From positions 1-64,000 of the forward strand of contig NZ_KB907471.1 in assembly GCF_000382045.1 (NCBI RefSeq): a DNA stretch of 64,000 nucleotides. Direction: 5' to 3'. This document shows, in pieces, positions 51,061 to 59,582 of the stretch (positions are counted from its first letter, which is position 1; each line of letters opens with the position of its first letter). A program made the translations under genes and the position numbers. The notes under the pieces are model-generated. The model worked only from the letters and a program-made list of their open reading frames with translations. It had not been told where the DNA came from and searched no databases. The DNA is from Variovorax atrisoli 110B. GTDB taxonomy: Bacteria > Pseudomonadota > Gammaproteobacteria > Burkholderiales > Burkholderiaceae_C.

Positions 51061-51663
51061 ATGCGCAACTGCACCAACCGATTCCGCACTCTCCCGCATA
51101 TGGCGCTGCCCGCCGCGACCCTTGCCCTGGCCGGGCTGCTGGCAGGCTGCGCGAACATGTCCTCGCCCGTGGGCAAGGGCTCCACGGGCATGAAGGTCAC
51201 TTCCAGCGCCTTCGCCGACAACGGCACCATCCCGGCCGAGCATGCGGGCGCCGGCGAATGCGGCGGCAAGAACATCTCGCCGCCCGTGGCCTGGAGCAAC
51301 CTGCCGGCCAAGACCAAGTCGGTCGCGGTGCTGGTGTTCGACCCCGACGGCGCGGCCGGCCTGGGCGTGTCGCACTGGGTGGCCTACAACATCGCTGCCG
51401 AGCGCGGCGAGCTCAAGGCGGGCGAAGGGGCTGCGGGCTCGAACTTCGACTTCACCATGGGCCCGAACGTGGCCGGCGCGCCCGCCTACCGCGGCATGTG
51501 CCCGCCGGTGGGCGACCGGCCTCACCACTACGTCATGACGGTGATCGCCACCGAACTCGCGCCGGGCAGCCTGCCCGCCGGCCTCGGCCGCGACGCGCTG
51601 CTGGCCGCGCTCAAGGGCCGAGCCCTCGGCGGCCAGAGCGTGGTGGGCCTGTACAGCCGCTGA
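51061..51663 (+). CDS. YbhB/YbcL-family (PEBP-like) lipoprotein
   Basis: A 200-residue protein with lipobox LLAGC (Cys30) and a PEBP/Raf-kinase-inhibitor-like fold. The fold is marked by SSAFADNGTIPAEHAG, NISPPVAWSNLPAKTKSVAVLVFDPD, SHWVAYNI and YRGMCPPVGDRPHHYVMTVIA. Bacterial members bind small anions or phospholipid heads; function is poorly known. ATG 51061 follows the Rieske gene by 35 bp on the same strand. Confidence 0.87.
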   Translation: MRNCTNRFRTLPHMALPAATLALAGLLAGCANMSSPVGKGSTGMKVTSSAFADNGTIPAEHAGAGECGGKNISPPVAWSNLPAKTKSVAVLVFDPDGAAGLGVSHWVAYNIAAERGELKAGEGAAGSNFDFTMGPNVAGAPAYRGMCPPVGDRPHHYVMTVIATELAPGSLPAGLGRDALLAALKGRALGGQSVVGLYSR

Positions 51664-51763
51664 GTCCGGAGGCCTGCTGGCCACGGTTAATAATTAAGAA
51701 CTCAGCCCGCCGGCAAATGCCCTGCCCACCCATGGCCGCGCCGCTTCCCTGAAAGCATCATCG

Positions 51764-53266
51764 ATGGCCCTGCCCGCCACCAGCTCCGGCTCCACGCCGG
51801 CTTCACATTCCGCCGCCGGCGACCTCGACGCCATGTTCGACCTGGCGCCGGTCTCCCTCTGGATCGAGGACTACGGCGACCTCAAGCGCAAGCTCGACGG
51901 CTGGCGCGCCGAGGGCGTCACCGACCTGGTGGCGCACCTGCAGGCCGACCCGCGCCGGGTGAACGAATGCATGGCGCTGCTGAGGGTGCTGCGGGTCAAC
52001 CAGCACACGCTCAAGCTCTTCGGCGCCGACAGCGAGCAGACCCTGCTGGGCGCGCTCGACCGCGTGTTCCGCGGCGACATGTCGGCCACCGTGGTGCACG
52101 AGCTCGACCAGCTCTGGCGCGGCCAGCTCAGCTTCGAGAGCGAGACCGTCAACTACGCGCTCGACGGCCGCCGGCTCGACGTGCGCGTGCGCGCCCGCGT
52201 GCTGCCGGGCTACGAGGACAGCTGGAGCCGCGTGCTGGTGGCGCTGGACGACGTCACCGAGCGCGTGGCCGCGCAGCGCCTGCGCGACGAGAGCGCCATC
52301 TACGCGCGCAGCCTGTTCGACCGCTCGCCGGTGTCGCTGTGGGTGGAAGACTTCAGCGCGGTGCGCTCGCTGATGGAGACGCTGCGCGCGCGCGGCATCA
52401 CCGACTTCGCCACCTTCATCAAGGTGCACCCCGACTTCGTCACGCGCTGCATGCAGGAGATCCGCGTCATCGACGTCAACCACGAGACGCTGCGCATGTT
52501 CGGCGCACCCAACCTGCAGACGCTGCTGGGCAACCTCTCGCGCATCTTCCGCGACGAGATGCGCGAGTCGTTCGCCGAGCAGCTGCAGGACCTGTGGAAC
52601 GGCAAGACGGTGCAGCACCGCGAGGTGCTCAACTACTCGCTGTCGGGCGAGGTGCTCAACATCCACATGCAGTTCGCGGTGCAGGACGACCGTCTCGACA
52701 CCTGGGACCTGGTGCTGGTCTCGCTGGTCGACATCACCGCGCGCAAGAAGGCCGAGGCCTACCTCGAATACCTCGGCAAGCACGACGTGCTCACGCAGCT
52801 GTGCAACCGCACCTACTACACCGAGGAGCTCAACCGCCTCTCGCGCAAGGGCCCGTGGCCGGTGTCGATCGTGGCCATCGACCTCAACGGCCTGAAGCAG
52901 GTCAACGACCTCGAAGGCCACGCCGCCGGCGACACCCTTCTGCGCCGCATGGGCGAGGTGCTCGACAAGGCCGTCGACCTGCCCGCCTGGCCCGCGCGCA
53001 TCGGCGGCGACGAGTTCGCGGTGCTGCTGCCCATGACCGACGAACGCGGCGCCGAGGCGATGCGCGAGCGCATCCTCACGCTGCTGGAAATGAACAACCA
53101 GTTCCACGCCGGCCAGAGCGGCCACGCGCTGAGCCTGGCCATCGGCTTGGCCACCTGCCACGGCGACGAGCCGCTGGAGGCCGCGCTGCAGCGGGCCGAC
53201 CGGGCGATGTACGAGGACAAGTCGCGGTATTACCAGACCACACAGGCCGACCGGCGAGCCTCGTAG
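51764..53266 (+). CDS. Diguanylate cyclase with two tandem PAS-like sensor domains
   Basis: A 500-residue cytosolic protein. Residues about 24-165 and 178-320 are two clearly related PAS-like repeats (LAPVSLWIEDYGDLKRKL and RSPVSLWVEDFSAVRSLM). The C-terminal 165 residues are a GGDEF domain, with the active site RIGGDEF at about 412-418. It should make cyclic di-GMP in response to a cytosolic signal. No RxxD inhibitory site is seen at the usual place. No membrane helix is present. It stands alone after a 100-bp gap. Confidence 0.9.
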   Translation: MALPATSSGSTPASHSAAGDLDAMFDLAPVSLWIEDYGDLKRKLDGWRAEGVTDLVAHLQADPRRVNECMALLRVLRVNQHTLKLFGADSEQTLLGALDRVFRGDMSATVVHELDQLWRGQLSFESETVNYALDGRRLDVRVRARVLPGYEDSWSRVLVALDDVTERVAAQRLRDESAIYARSLFDRSPVSLWVEDFSAVRSLMETLRARGITDFATFIKVHPDFVTRCMQEIRVIDVNHETLRMFGAPNLQTLLGNLSRIFRDEMRESFAEQLQDLWNGKTVQHREVLNYSLSGEVLNIHMQFAVQDDRLDTWDLVLVSLVDITARKKAEAYLEYLGKHDVLTQLCNRTYYTEELNRLSRKGPWPVSIVAIDLNGLKQVNDLEGHAAGDTLLRRMGEVLDKAVDLPAWPARIGGDEFAVLLPMTDERGAEAMRERILTLLEMNNQFHAGQSGHALSLAIGLATCHGDEPLEAALQRADRAMYEDKSRYYQTTQADRRAS

Positions 53267-53286
53267 CCAAGTCCTGCAAATTCGCC

Positions 53287-53796
53287 GTGCTTCCGTTCTT
53301 CCGCAAACACCCCGTAAAGCTGCATCTCAGCGAGGTGCGAGTCCTGCCACGCAAGGACTTCCTGCGTCATCTGGAAGGCGGCTTCTTCGGTAAAGCGCCA
53401 GACAACCGGCTCGCCGCCGAATTGAAGGACGTCTTCGCTTACCCGTTCGCCGCCGATGTACCTGCTCCGAGCGATAAGGACTTTGCGATCGATGTTGCCA
53501 TCGAAGGGCACAGTCGTGGCGGTTGGGGTGACTTGTCGGGCGGCGATCTTGCCTTTCCCATCGTCTGGCGACCCAAAGTCCGCATCAGTGCCCGGGTCTA
53601 CAACCTGAAGAGCGGACAAAACCGGGCCGTGCTTCGCGTCGTGGAGCGGATGAGCTGGAGCGAATACCTCTCGCTTCTCGGTAGCTGGCGTGTGCAGCTC
53701 GGCCTGCGAGCGCCTGCAGACCGGCAGCGCATGCTGAGGCTGGTGCAGACAGCCGGACACAGGCTCAAGTCGAAAATCGAGGACAAGGTCCTGTGA
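53287..53796 (+). CDS. Protein of unknown function
   Basis: A frame of 169 residues from GTG 53287, just after the GGDEF gene. It is basic, with beta-strand and helix character: VKLHLSEVRVLPRKDFLRHLEGG, DKDFAIDVAIEG, RPKVRISARVYNLKSGQNRAVLRVVERMSW, and a final helix RMLRLVQTAGHRLKSKIEDK. No family is recognised, and no good ribosome site precedes the start. The overlapping minus-strand frame (53230-53760) looks less protein-like. GC content is lower than in the neighbours, so this may be a recent addition. Confidence 0.55.
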   Translation: MLPFFRKHPVKLHLSEVRVLPRKDFLRHLEGGFFGKAPDNRLAAELKDVFAYPFAADVPAPSDKDFAIDVAIEGHSRGGWGDLSGGDLAFPIVWRPKVRISARVYNLKSGQNRAVLRVVERMSWSEYLSLLGSWRVQLGLRAPADRQRMLRLVQTAGHRLKSKIEDKVL

Positions 53797-53802
53797 AGTC
53801 CT

Positions 53803-54696
53803 TCACTCCGCCCCCCTCACCCGCTCCAGCACGAAATCGATGAACGTCCGGATCGCCCGCGTGTGCTGGCGGTTCGGCATGTAGAGCATGAACATCTGGG
53901 TGCCGAAGATCGAGAGGCGCCAGTCGTCGAGCGTGGTCACCACGTCGCCGCGGCGCACGTCTTCCTGCACCACGTAGTCGGGCACGAGGCCGATGCCCAG
54001 GCCGGCGAGGATGGCCTGGCGCAGGAACAGGAAGTTCTCGGAGATCAGCGTCGGCTCCAGGATCACCTCCCGGCGTGTCTCTCCCTGGTAGGCCGACACG
54101 CGCAGCTGCCGCCCGATGACGGCGGCGGTGACCACCGGCGCGCCCTGCAGCGCGTCGAGCTGCACCGGCAGCGGGTTCTTCGCGGCGTATTCGCTCGAGG
54201 CGCAGGCCACGTAGCGCACCGGCCCCATCGCGCGCGCCACCAGGTTCTGTGGCGGCTCGGGAATCACGCGGATGGCGATGTCGACTTCGTCGCGCAGCAG
54301 GTCCTCGATGCGGTTCTCGAACACCACGTCGAGCACGATGCCGGGGTACTGGCGCTTGAAGTCGATCAGCCAGTCGGCCATCACCAGCTGCCCGTAGCCG
54401 CTGGGCACGCTCAGGCGCACGCGGCCCTGCAGGCCCTGGCCCAGCGTGGTGACCGATTCGCGCGCCGCCAGCAGCTCGGCCTGGATGGCGATGCCGTGCT
54501 GGTACAGGCGCAGGCCGATCTCGGTCGGCTCGGCGCGCCGGGTGGTGCGGCGCACGAGCTGCGCGCCCACCGAGCGCTCGAGCTGGTTCAGGTGGTAGCT
54601 GACGTTGGCGCGGGTCATCTTGAGACGCCGCGCGGCCGCGCTCAGGTTGCCGGCGTCGAGGATTTCCACCAACAGGGTGAGCGACTGGAGGTCCAT
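53803..54696 (-). CDS. LysR-family regulator of the acyl-CoA operon
   Basis: A 297-residue regulator. The N-terminal helix-turn-helix (LTLLVEILDAGNLSAAARRLKMTRANVSYHLNQLERSVGAQLVRR) is followed by the two-lobe effector domain (VRLSVPSGYGQLVMADWLIDF, DIAIRVIPEPPQNLVARAMG, LGIGLVPDYVV). It is divergent from the FadJ-like gene, and four TGTCAA half-sites lie between them. It probably controls the downstream acyl-CoA degradation operon in response to a pathway compound. Confidence 0.92.
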   Translation of the reverse strand: MDLQSLTLLVEILDAGNLSAAARRLKMTRANVSYHLNQLERSVGAQLVRRTTRRAEPTEIGLRLYQHGIAIQAELLAARESVTTLGQGLQGRVRLSVPSGYGQLVMADWLIDFKRQYPGIVLDVVFENRIEDLLRDEVDIAIRVIPEPPQNLVARAMGPVRYVACASSEYAAKNPLPVQLDALQGAPVVTAAVIGRQLRVSAYQGETRREVILEPTLISENFLFLRQAILAGLGIGLVPDYVVQEDVRRGDVVTTLDDWRLSIFGTQMFMLYMPNRQHTRAIRTFIDFVLERVRGAE

Positions 54697-54706
54697 GGGC
54701 CGATTG

Positions 54707-54754
54707 TGTCAAAAATCCTTTGACAGTCTGTCAACCGCCTATGCAATTGTCAAA
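54707..54754. promoter_or_regulatory. LysR-type operator cluster and promoter
   Basis: TGTCAAA (54707-54713) and TTTGACA (54719-54725) form a perfect inverted repeat with a 5-bp spacer. Further copies TGTCAA (54729-54734) and TGTCAAA (54748-54754) follow. TTGACA at 54720-54725 is also a perfect -35 box for the plus-strand operon. This layout fits a recognition site plus activation sites for the divergent LysR protein. Confidence 0.68.
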
Positions 54755-54835
54755 GCGCGGACACCGGCCAAGAATGCTTGGTTCATCCCAGAGCCTCGGA
54801 CCCGCACGGTCCGCAACGCGAGAGACAAGCAGCAC

Positions 54836-56974
54836 ATGGCCACCAACGACACCTCCAGCCCCTCCACGTCCACCGGTCCCGTCACCTTCGAACGTCTAGG
54901 CGACGTGTTCGTGGTGACCATCGACAACCCGCCAGTCAACGCCCTGGGCGTGGACGTGCGCCGCGGCCTCGTGGCCGCCATCGACGCGGCCGAGGCCGAC
55001 AGCGCGGCCAAGGCGGTGCTGATCGTCGGCGCGGGCCGCAACTTCATCGCGGGTGCCGACATCCGCGAGTTCGGCAAGACGCCGCAGCCGCCCTCGCTGC
55101 CCGAGGCCTGCCTGAAGATCGAGAACTGCACCAAGCCGGTGGTCGCGGCCATCCACGGCGCCGCGCTCGGCGGCGGGCTGGAAGTGGCCCTGTCGGCGCA
55201 CTACCGCATCGCCTCGCCGACCGCCAGGCTGGGCCTGCCCGAAGTGGCGCTGGGCCTGCTGCCCGGCTCGGGCGGCACGCAGCGCGCGCCGCGCCTCATC
55301 GGCGTGAAGCCCGCCATCGAACTCATGCTCAGCGGCCGCCATGCGGGCGCGAAGGAAGCGCTGTCGCTCGGCCTCGTCGACCGCCTCGCCACCGAAGCCG
55401 ACGCCCGCGCCGAAGGCCTCGCCTACGCGAATGAACTGGTCGCAGCCAAGGCCCCGGTGCGCCGCACCCGCGACGCCGGTGCGCTGGCCGACAAGGAAGC
55501 CGCCCGCGCCGCGCTCGAAGCCGCCCGCGCCGACACCGCCAAGAAGAGCCGCGGCCTGTTCTCGCCGATGAAGATCGTCGAGGCCGTGGAAGCCGCGCTC
55601 ACGCTGCCCTTCGACGAAGGGATGGCGCTGGAGCGCAAGCTGTTCCTGCAGTGCATCGACAGCCCCCAGCGCGCCGGCCTGATCCACGCCTTCTTCGCCG
55701 AGCGCGAAGTGCTCAAGGCCCCCGAGACCAAGTCGGCCAGCCCCCGCGCGCTGGAGGCGGCCGGCATCGTCGGCGGCGGCACCATGGGCGCGGGCATCGC
55801 GGTGGCGATGCTCGACGCCGGCATGCCCGTGACCATGATCGAGCGCGACGACACGCAGCTCGCGCGCGGCCGCGCCAACGTCGAGAAGGTGTACGACGGC
55901 CTCATCGCCAAGGGCCGCATGACGCCCGAGGCCAAGGCGGCGGTCATGGCGCGCTTCTCGGGTTCCACGAGCTACGACGCGCTCGCCAATGTCGACATCG
56001 TGGTGGAAGCCGTGTTCGAGGACATGGCCGTGAAGAAGGCGGTGTTCGCCGAGCTCGACCGCGTGTGCAAGCGCGGCGCGGTGCTGGCCACCAACACCTC
56101 GTACCTCGACATCGACGAGATCGCCGCCAGCATCTCGCGTCCGCAGGACGTGGTGGGCCTGCACTTCTTCTCGCCCGCCAACATCATGAAGCTGCTGGAG
56201 ATCGTGGTGCCCGCCAAGGTGAGCGCCGACGTGGTCGCCACCGGCTTCGAGCTCGCGAAGAAGCTCAAGAAGGTGCCGGTGCGCGCCGGCGTGTGCGACG
56301 GCTTCATCGGCAACCGCATCCTGGCCGTGTACCGCCAGGCCGCCGACCACATGATGGAAGACGGCGCATCGCCCTACGACATCGACGCCGCCGTGCGCAA
56401 CTTCGGCTACCCGATGGGTCCCTTCCAGGTGTCCGACCTCGCGGGCGGCGACATCGGCTGGGCCACGCGCAAGCGCAAGGCCGCCACGCGCGATCCGAAG
56501 GCTCGCTACGTGCAGATCGCCGACCGCATCTGCGAGCGCGGCTGGTTCGGCCAGAAGACGCAGCGCGGCTACTACCTCTACCCCGAGGGCGCCCGCACCG
56601 GCCAGCCCGACCCCGAGGTGCTGGCCATCATCGACGCCGAGCGCGAGCGCGCAGGCATCAAGCCGCGCGCCTTCACCGAGGAAGAAATCATGCGCCGCTA
56701 CATGGCCGCGATGATCAACGAGGGCGCCAACGTCGTGCTGCAGCGCATCGCGCTGCGCCCGCTCGACGTGGACGTGACCTTCCTCTACGGCTACGGCTTC
56801 CCGCGCCACCGCGGCGGCCCGATGAAGTACGCCGACACCGTGGGCCTGCCCAAGGTGCTGGCCGACATCCAGGAGTTCGCGAAGGAAGACCCGGTCTTCT
56901 GGAAGCCCTCGCCGCTGCTGGTGCAGCTGGTCGAGCGCGGCGCCGACTTCGCGAGCCTCAACCAATCCGAGTAA
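54836..56974 (+). CDS. FadJ/FadB-type bifunctional enoyl-CoA hydratase / 3-hydroxyacyl-CoA dehydrogenase
   Basis: A 712-residue enzyme of beta-oxidation. Residues about 15-200 form the hydratase, with both catalytic glutamates in ALGGGLEVAL and GLPEVALGLLPGSGG. Residues about 310-600 form the NAD-dependent dehydrogenase: GGGTMGAGIAVAMLDAG, ATNTSYLDID, GLHFFSPAN with the catalytic histidine, and CDGFIGNRI. A last helical part ends the protein. It is the first gene of the operon, divergent from LysR. ATG 54836 is preferred over codons further upstream that overlap the operator. Confidence 0.93.
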   Translation: MATNDTSSPSTSTGPVTFERLGDVFVVTIDNPPVNALGVDVRRGLVAAIDAAEADSAAKAVLIVGAGRNFIAGADIREFGKTPQPPSLPEACLKIENCTKPVVAAIHGAALGGGLEVALSAHYRIASPTARLGLPEVALGLLPGSGGTQRAPRLIGVKPAIELMLSGRHAGAKEALSLGLVDRLATEADARAEGLAYANELVAAKAPVRRTRDAGALADKEAARAALEAARADTAKKSRGLFSPMKIVEAVEAALTLPFDEGMALERKLFLQCIDSPQRAGLIHAFFAEREVLKAPETKSASPRALEAAGIVGGGTMGAGIAVAMLDAGMPVTMIERDDTQLARGRANVEKVYDGLIAKGRMTPEAKAAVMARFSGSTSYDALANVDIVVEAVFEDMAVKKAVFAELDRVCKRGAVLATNTSYLDIDEIAASISRPQDVVGLHFFSPANIMKLLEIVVPAKVSADVVATGFELAKKLKKVPVRAGVCDGFIGNRILAVYRQAADHMMEDGASPYDIDAAVRNFGYPMGPFQVSDLAGGDIGWATRKRKAATRDPKARYVQIADRICERGWFGQKTQRGYYLYPEGARTGQPDPEVLAIIDAERERAGIKPRAFTEEEIMRRYMAAMINEGANVVLQRIALRPLDVDVTFLYGYGFPRHRGGPMKYADTVGLPKVLADIQEFAKEDPVFWKPSPLLVQLVERGADFASLNQSE

Positions 56975-57009
56975 TCACAGACAGAGCCAGCCGTCCAGGA
57001 GACACCCCC

Positions 57010-58200
57010 ATGCGTGAAGCCGTCATCGTTTCCACCGCCCGCACCCCGCTCACCAAGGCGCACCGCGGCGAATTCAACATCACCCCCGGCCCCACGCTGG
57101 CCGCCTTCGCCGTGAAGGCGGCGGTGGAGCGCTCGGGCCTCGACCCCGCGCTGATCGAGGACGCCATCCTCGGCTGCGGCTACCCCGAAGGCACCACGGG
57201 CCGCAATATCGCGCGCCAGGCCATCATCCGCGCGGGCCTGCCGATCTCCATCGCCGGCACCACGGTCAACCGCTTCTGCGCCTCGGGCCTGCAGGCCATC
57301 GCCATGGCCGCGGGCCGCATCGTGGTGGACGGCGCGCCGGCCATGATCGCGGGCGGCGTCGAAAGCATCTCGCAGATCCGCACCCGCAGCGCCACCGATG
57401 CAGGCGACAGCGGCATGGACCCGTGGATCGTCGAGCACAAGCCCGAGCTGTACATGGCGATGATCGAGACCGCCGACATCGTCGCCAAGCGCTACAACAT
57501 CAGCCGCGAGGCGCAGGACCGCTTCTCGGCCGAGAGCCAGCGCCGCACCGAAGAGGCGCAGATCGCCGGCCGCTACAAGGACGAGATCATTGCCTGCACC
57601 ACCACGATGGCCGTCACTGACAAGGAGACGAAGGAAGTCACCTACCGCGAAGTGACCGCCACCGAAGACAACTGCAACCGCCGCGGCACCACCTACGAGG
57701 CGCTCGCCAAGCTCAAGCCCGTGATGGGCGAGGACAAGTTCATCACCGCCGGCAACGCCTCGCAGCTGTCGGACGGCGCATCGGCCTGCGTGCTGATGGA
57801 GGCAAAGGAAGCCGAGCGCGCCAACATCAAGCCGCTGGGCGCCTTCCGCGGCCTCGCGGTGGCCGGCTGCGAACCCGACGAGATGGGCATCGGCCCGGTG
57901 TTCGCGGTGCCCAAGCTGCTCGCGCGCCACGGCCTCAAGGTGCAGGACATCGGCCTGTGGGAGCTCAACGAGGCCTTCGCCTCGCAGTCGATCTACTGCC
58001 AGGACAAGCTGGGCATTCCCTCGGAACTGCTCAACGTGAACGGCGGCGCGATCTCCATCGGCCACCCCTTCGGCATGACCGGCGCGCGTCTCGCGGGCCA
58101 CGTGCTCATCGAAGGCAAGCGCCGCGGCGCGAAGTACGCCGTGGTCACGATGTGCATCGCCGGCGGCATGGGCGCTGCCGGTCTCTTTGAAATCTATTGA
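57010..58200 (+). CDS. Acetyl-CoA acetyltransferase (thiolase)
   Basis: A 396-residue thiolase. The acylated cysteine lies in NRFCASGLQAI (Cys90), with the NEAFASQS and GHPFGMTGARL motifs and the late CIAGGMGAAG holding the second cysteine. It splits 3-ketoacyl-CoA to acetyl-CoA and a shortened acyl-CoA. It follows the FadJ-like gene by 35 bp. Together they cover the last three steps of beta-oxidation. Confidence 0.93.
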   Translation: MREAVIVSTARTPLTKAHRGEFNITPGPTLAAFAVKAAVERSGLDPALIEDAILGCGYPEGTTGRNIARQAIIRAGLPISIAGTTVNRFCASGLQAIAMAAGRIVVDGAPAMIAGGVESISQIRTRSATDAGDSGMDPWIVEHKPELYMAMIETADIVAKRYNISREAQDRFSAESQRRTEEAQIAGRYKDEIIACTTTMAVTDKETKEVTYREVTATEDNCNRRGTTYEALAKLKPVMGEDKFITAGNASQLSDGASACVLMEAKEAERANIKPLGAFRGLAVAGCEPDEMGIGPVFAVPKLLARHGLKVQDIGLWELNEAFASQSIYCQDKLGIPSELLNVNGGAISIGHPFGMTGARLAGHVLIEGKRRGAKYAVVTMCIAGGMGAAGLFEIY

Positions 58201-58210
58201 GGAGCCCGCG

Positions 58211-59419
58211 ATGGACCTGAACTTCACGACCGAAGAAGAAGCCTTCCGCAGCGAAGTGCGTGCCTTCCTGGCCGCCAAGCTGCCGGTGCGGCTGTCCGAG
58301 AAAGTGCGCAGCGGCAAGATCCTCGAGAAGGCCGACATGCAGGAATGGCACGCCATCCTCAACGAGCGCGGCTGGCTGGCCAACCACTGGCCCGAGCAGT
58401 ACGGCGGACCGGGCTGGACGGCGGTGGAGAAGTTCATCTTCGAGAACGAATGCGCGCTGGCCTTCGCGCCGCGCATCGTGCCCTTCGGCGTGAACATGCT
58501 CGGCCCGGTGCTCATCAAGTACGGCAACGAGGCGCAGAAGAAGCACTGGCTGCCGCGCATCCTCAATGGCGCCGACTGGTGGTGCCAGGGCTATTCGGAA
58601 CCCGGTGCGGGCTCCGACCTCGCTGCAGTGAAGACCACCGCCGTGCGCGGCATCGACGCGCAGGGCGACCACTTCATCGTGAACGGCCAGAAGACCTGGA
58701 CCACGCTGGGCCAGCACGCCAACATGATCTTCTGCCTAGTGCGCACCAACCGCGAGGCGAAGAAGCAGGAAGGCATCAGCTTCCTGCTGATCGACATGAC
58801 CTCCCCCGGCGTGGAAGTGCGCCCGATCATCACGCTCGACGGCGAGCATGAGGTGAACGAGGTGTTCTTCTCCGACGTGCGCGTGCCCGCCGAGAACCTC
58901 GTGGGCGAGGAGAACAAGGGCTGGACTTGCGCCAAATACCTGCTGACCTACGAGCGCACCAACATCGCGGGCGTGGGCTTCTCGGTGGCCGCGCTCGAAC
59001 AGCTGAAGGGCATCGCCGCCACGCAGACCAAGAACGGCAAGCCGCTGGCCGACGACCCGGCCTTCGCGGCGCGCATGGCCCGCGTCGAGATCGACCTGGA
59101 GAACATGAAGACCACCAACCTGCGCGTGATCGCGGCGGTGGCAGGCGGCGGCGTGCCCGGCGCGGAAAGCTCGATGCTGAAGATCCGCGGCACGGAAATC
59201 CGCCAGGAAATTTCTTCGCTGGCCCGCCGCGCGATGGGCGTCTATGGCCGCCCCTTCATCGCCGAGGCGCTGAAGGACGGCTACACCGGCGAGACCTTCG
59301 GGCCGCCTTACGCATCGGCCGCCGCCTCGCGCTACTTCAACAACCGCAAGCTGTCGATCTTCGGCGGCTCCAATGAGATCCAGAAAAACATCATCTCCAA
59401 GATGATCCTCGGCCTGTGA
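58211..59419 (+). CDS. Acyl-CoA dehydrogenase, first of a pair
   Basis: A 402-residue flavoenzyme of the acyl-CoA dehydrogenase family. It starts MDLNFTTEEEAFRSEVRAFL and carries CQGYSEPGAGSDLAAV, KTWTTLGQHANMI and the C-terminal FAD region RYFNNRKLSIFGGSNEIQKNIISKMIL. It resembles the long-type partner in FadE pairs such as those for pimeloyl, bile-acid or terpenoid CoAs. It lies 10 bp after the thiolase gene. The second, shorter dehydrogenase follows after a dispersed repeat. Confidence 0.92.
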   Translation: MDLNFTTEEEAFRSEVRAFLAAKLPVRLSEKVRSGKILEKADMQEWHAILNERGWLANHWPEQYGGPGWTAVEKFIFENECALAFAPRIVPFGVNMLGPVLIKYGNEAQKKHWLPRILNGADWWCQGYSEPGAGSDLAAVKTTAVRGIDAQGDHFIVNGQKTWTTLGQHANMIFCLVRTNREAKKQEGISFLLIDMTSPGVEVRPIITLDGEHEVNEVFFSDVRVPAENLVGEENKGWTCAKYLLTYERTNIAGVGFSVAALEQLKGIAATQTKNGKPLADDPAFAARMARVEIDLENMKTTNLRVIAAVAGGGVPGAESSMLKIRGTEIRQEISSLARRAMGVYGRPFIAEALKDGYTGETFGPPYASAAASRYFNNRKLSIFGGSNEIQKNIISKMILGL

Positions 59420-59426
59420 TGGCTCT

Positions 59427-59515
59427 CCCCCAGGCTTGCCCACTCCGTGTGGCCGCCACCCCCTTCCGGGGGCAACGCCAGCGGCCCGGCAAAGCCGGTT
59501 CCGCGGCGTTCCTGG
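59427..59515 (+). repeat. Dispersed ~90-bp intergenic repeat, copy 2
   Basis: It starts CCCCCAGGCTTGCCCACTCC and ends GGTTCCGCGGCGTTCCTGG, with the same two hairpins (CCCCCTTCCGGGGG, CCGGCAAAGCCGG) and the same orientation as the copy at 32257-32346. It splits the two acyl-CoA dehydrogenase genes, so it may tune readthrough inside the operon. Confidence 0.8.
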
Positions 59516-59582
59516 AATCACCCTTTGATAGCCGCACTTTTTCATGCGACGCGTGTCTTGGCAGATGCGCAGGAGACTTGAA

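Noticed and set aside
53230..53760. Minus-strand 176-residue frame
   Set aside because: Less protein-like than the plus-strand frame 53287-53796, and no ribosome site or family.
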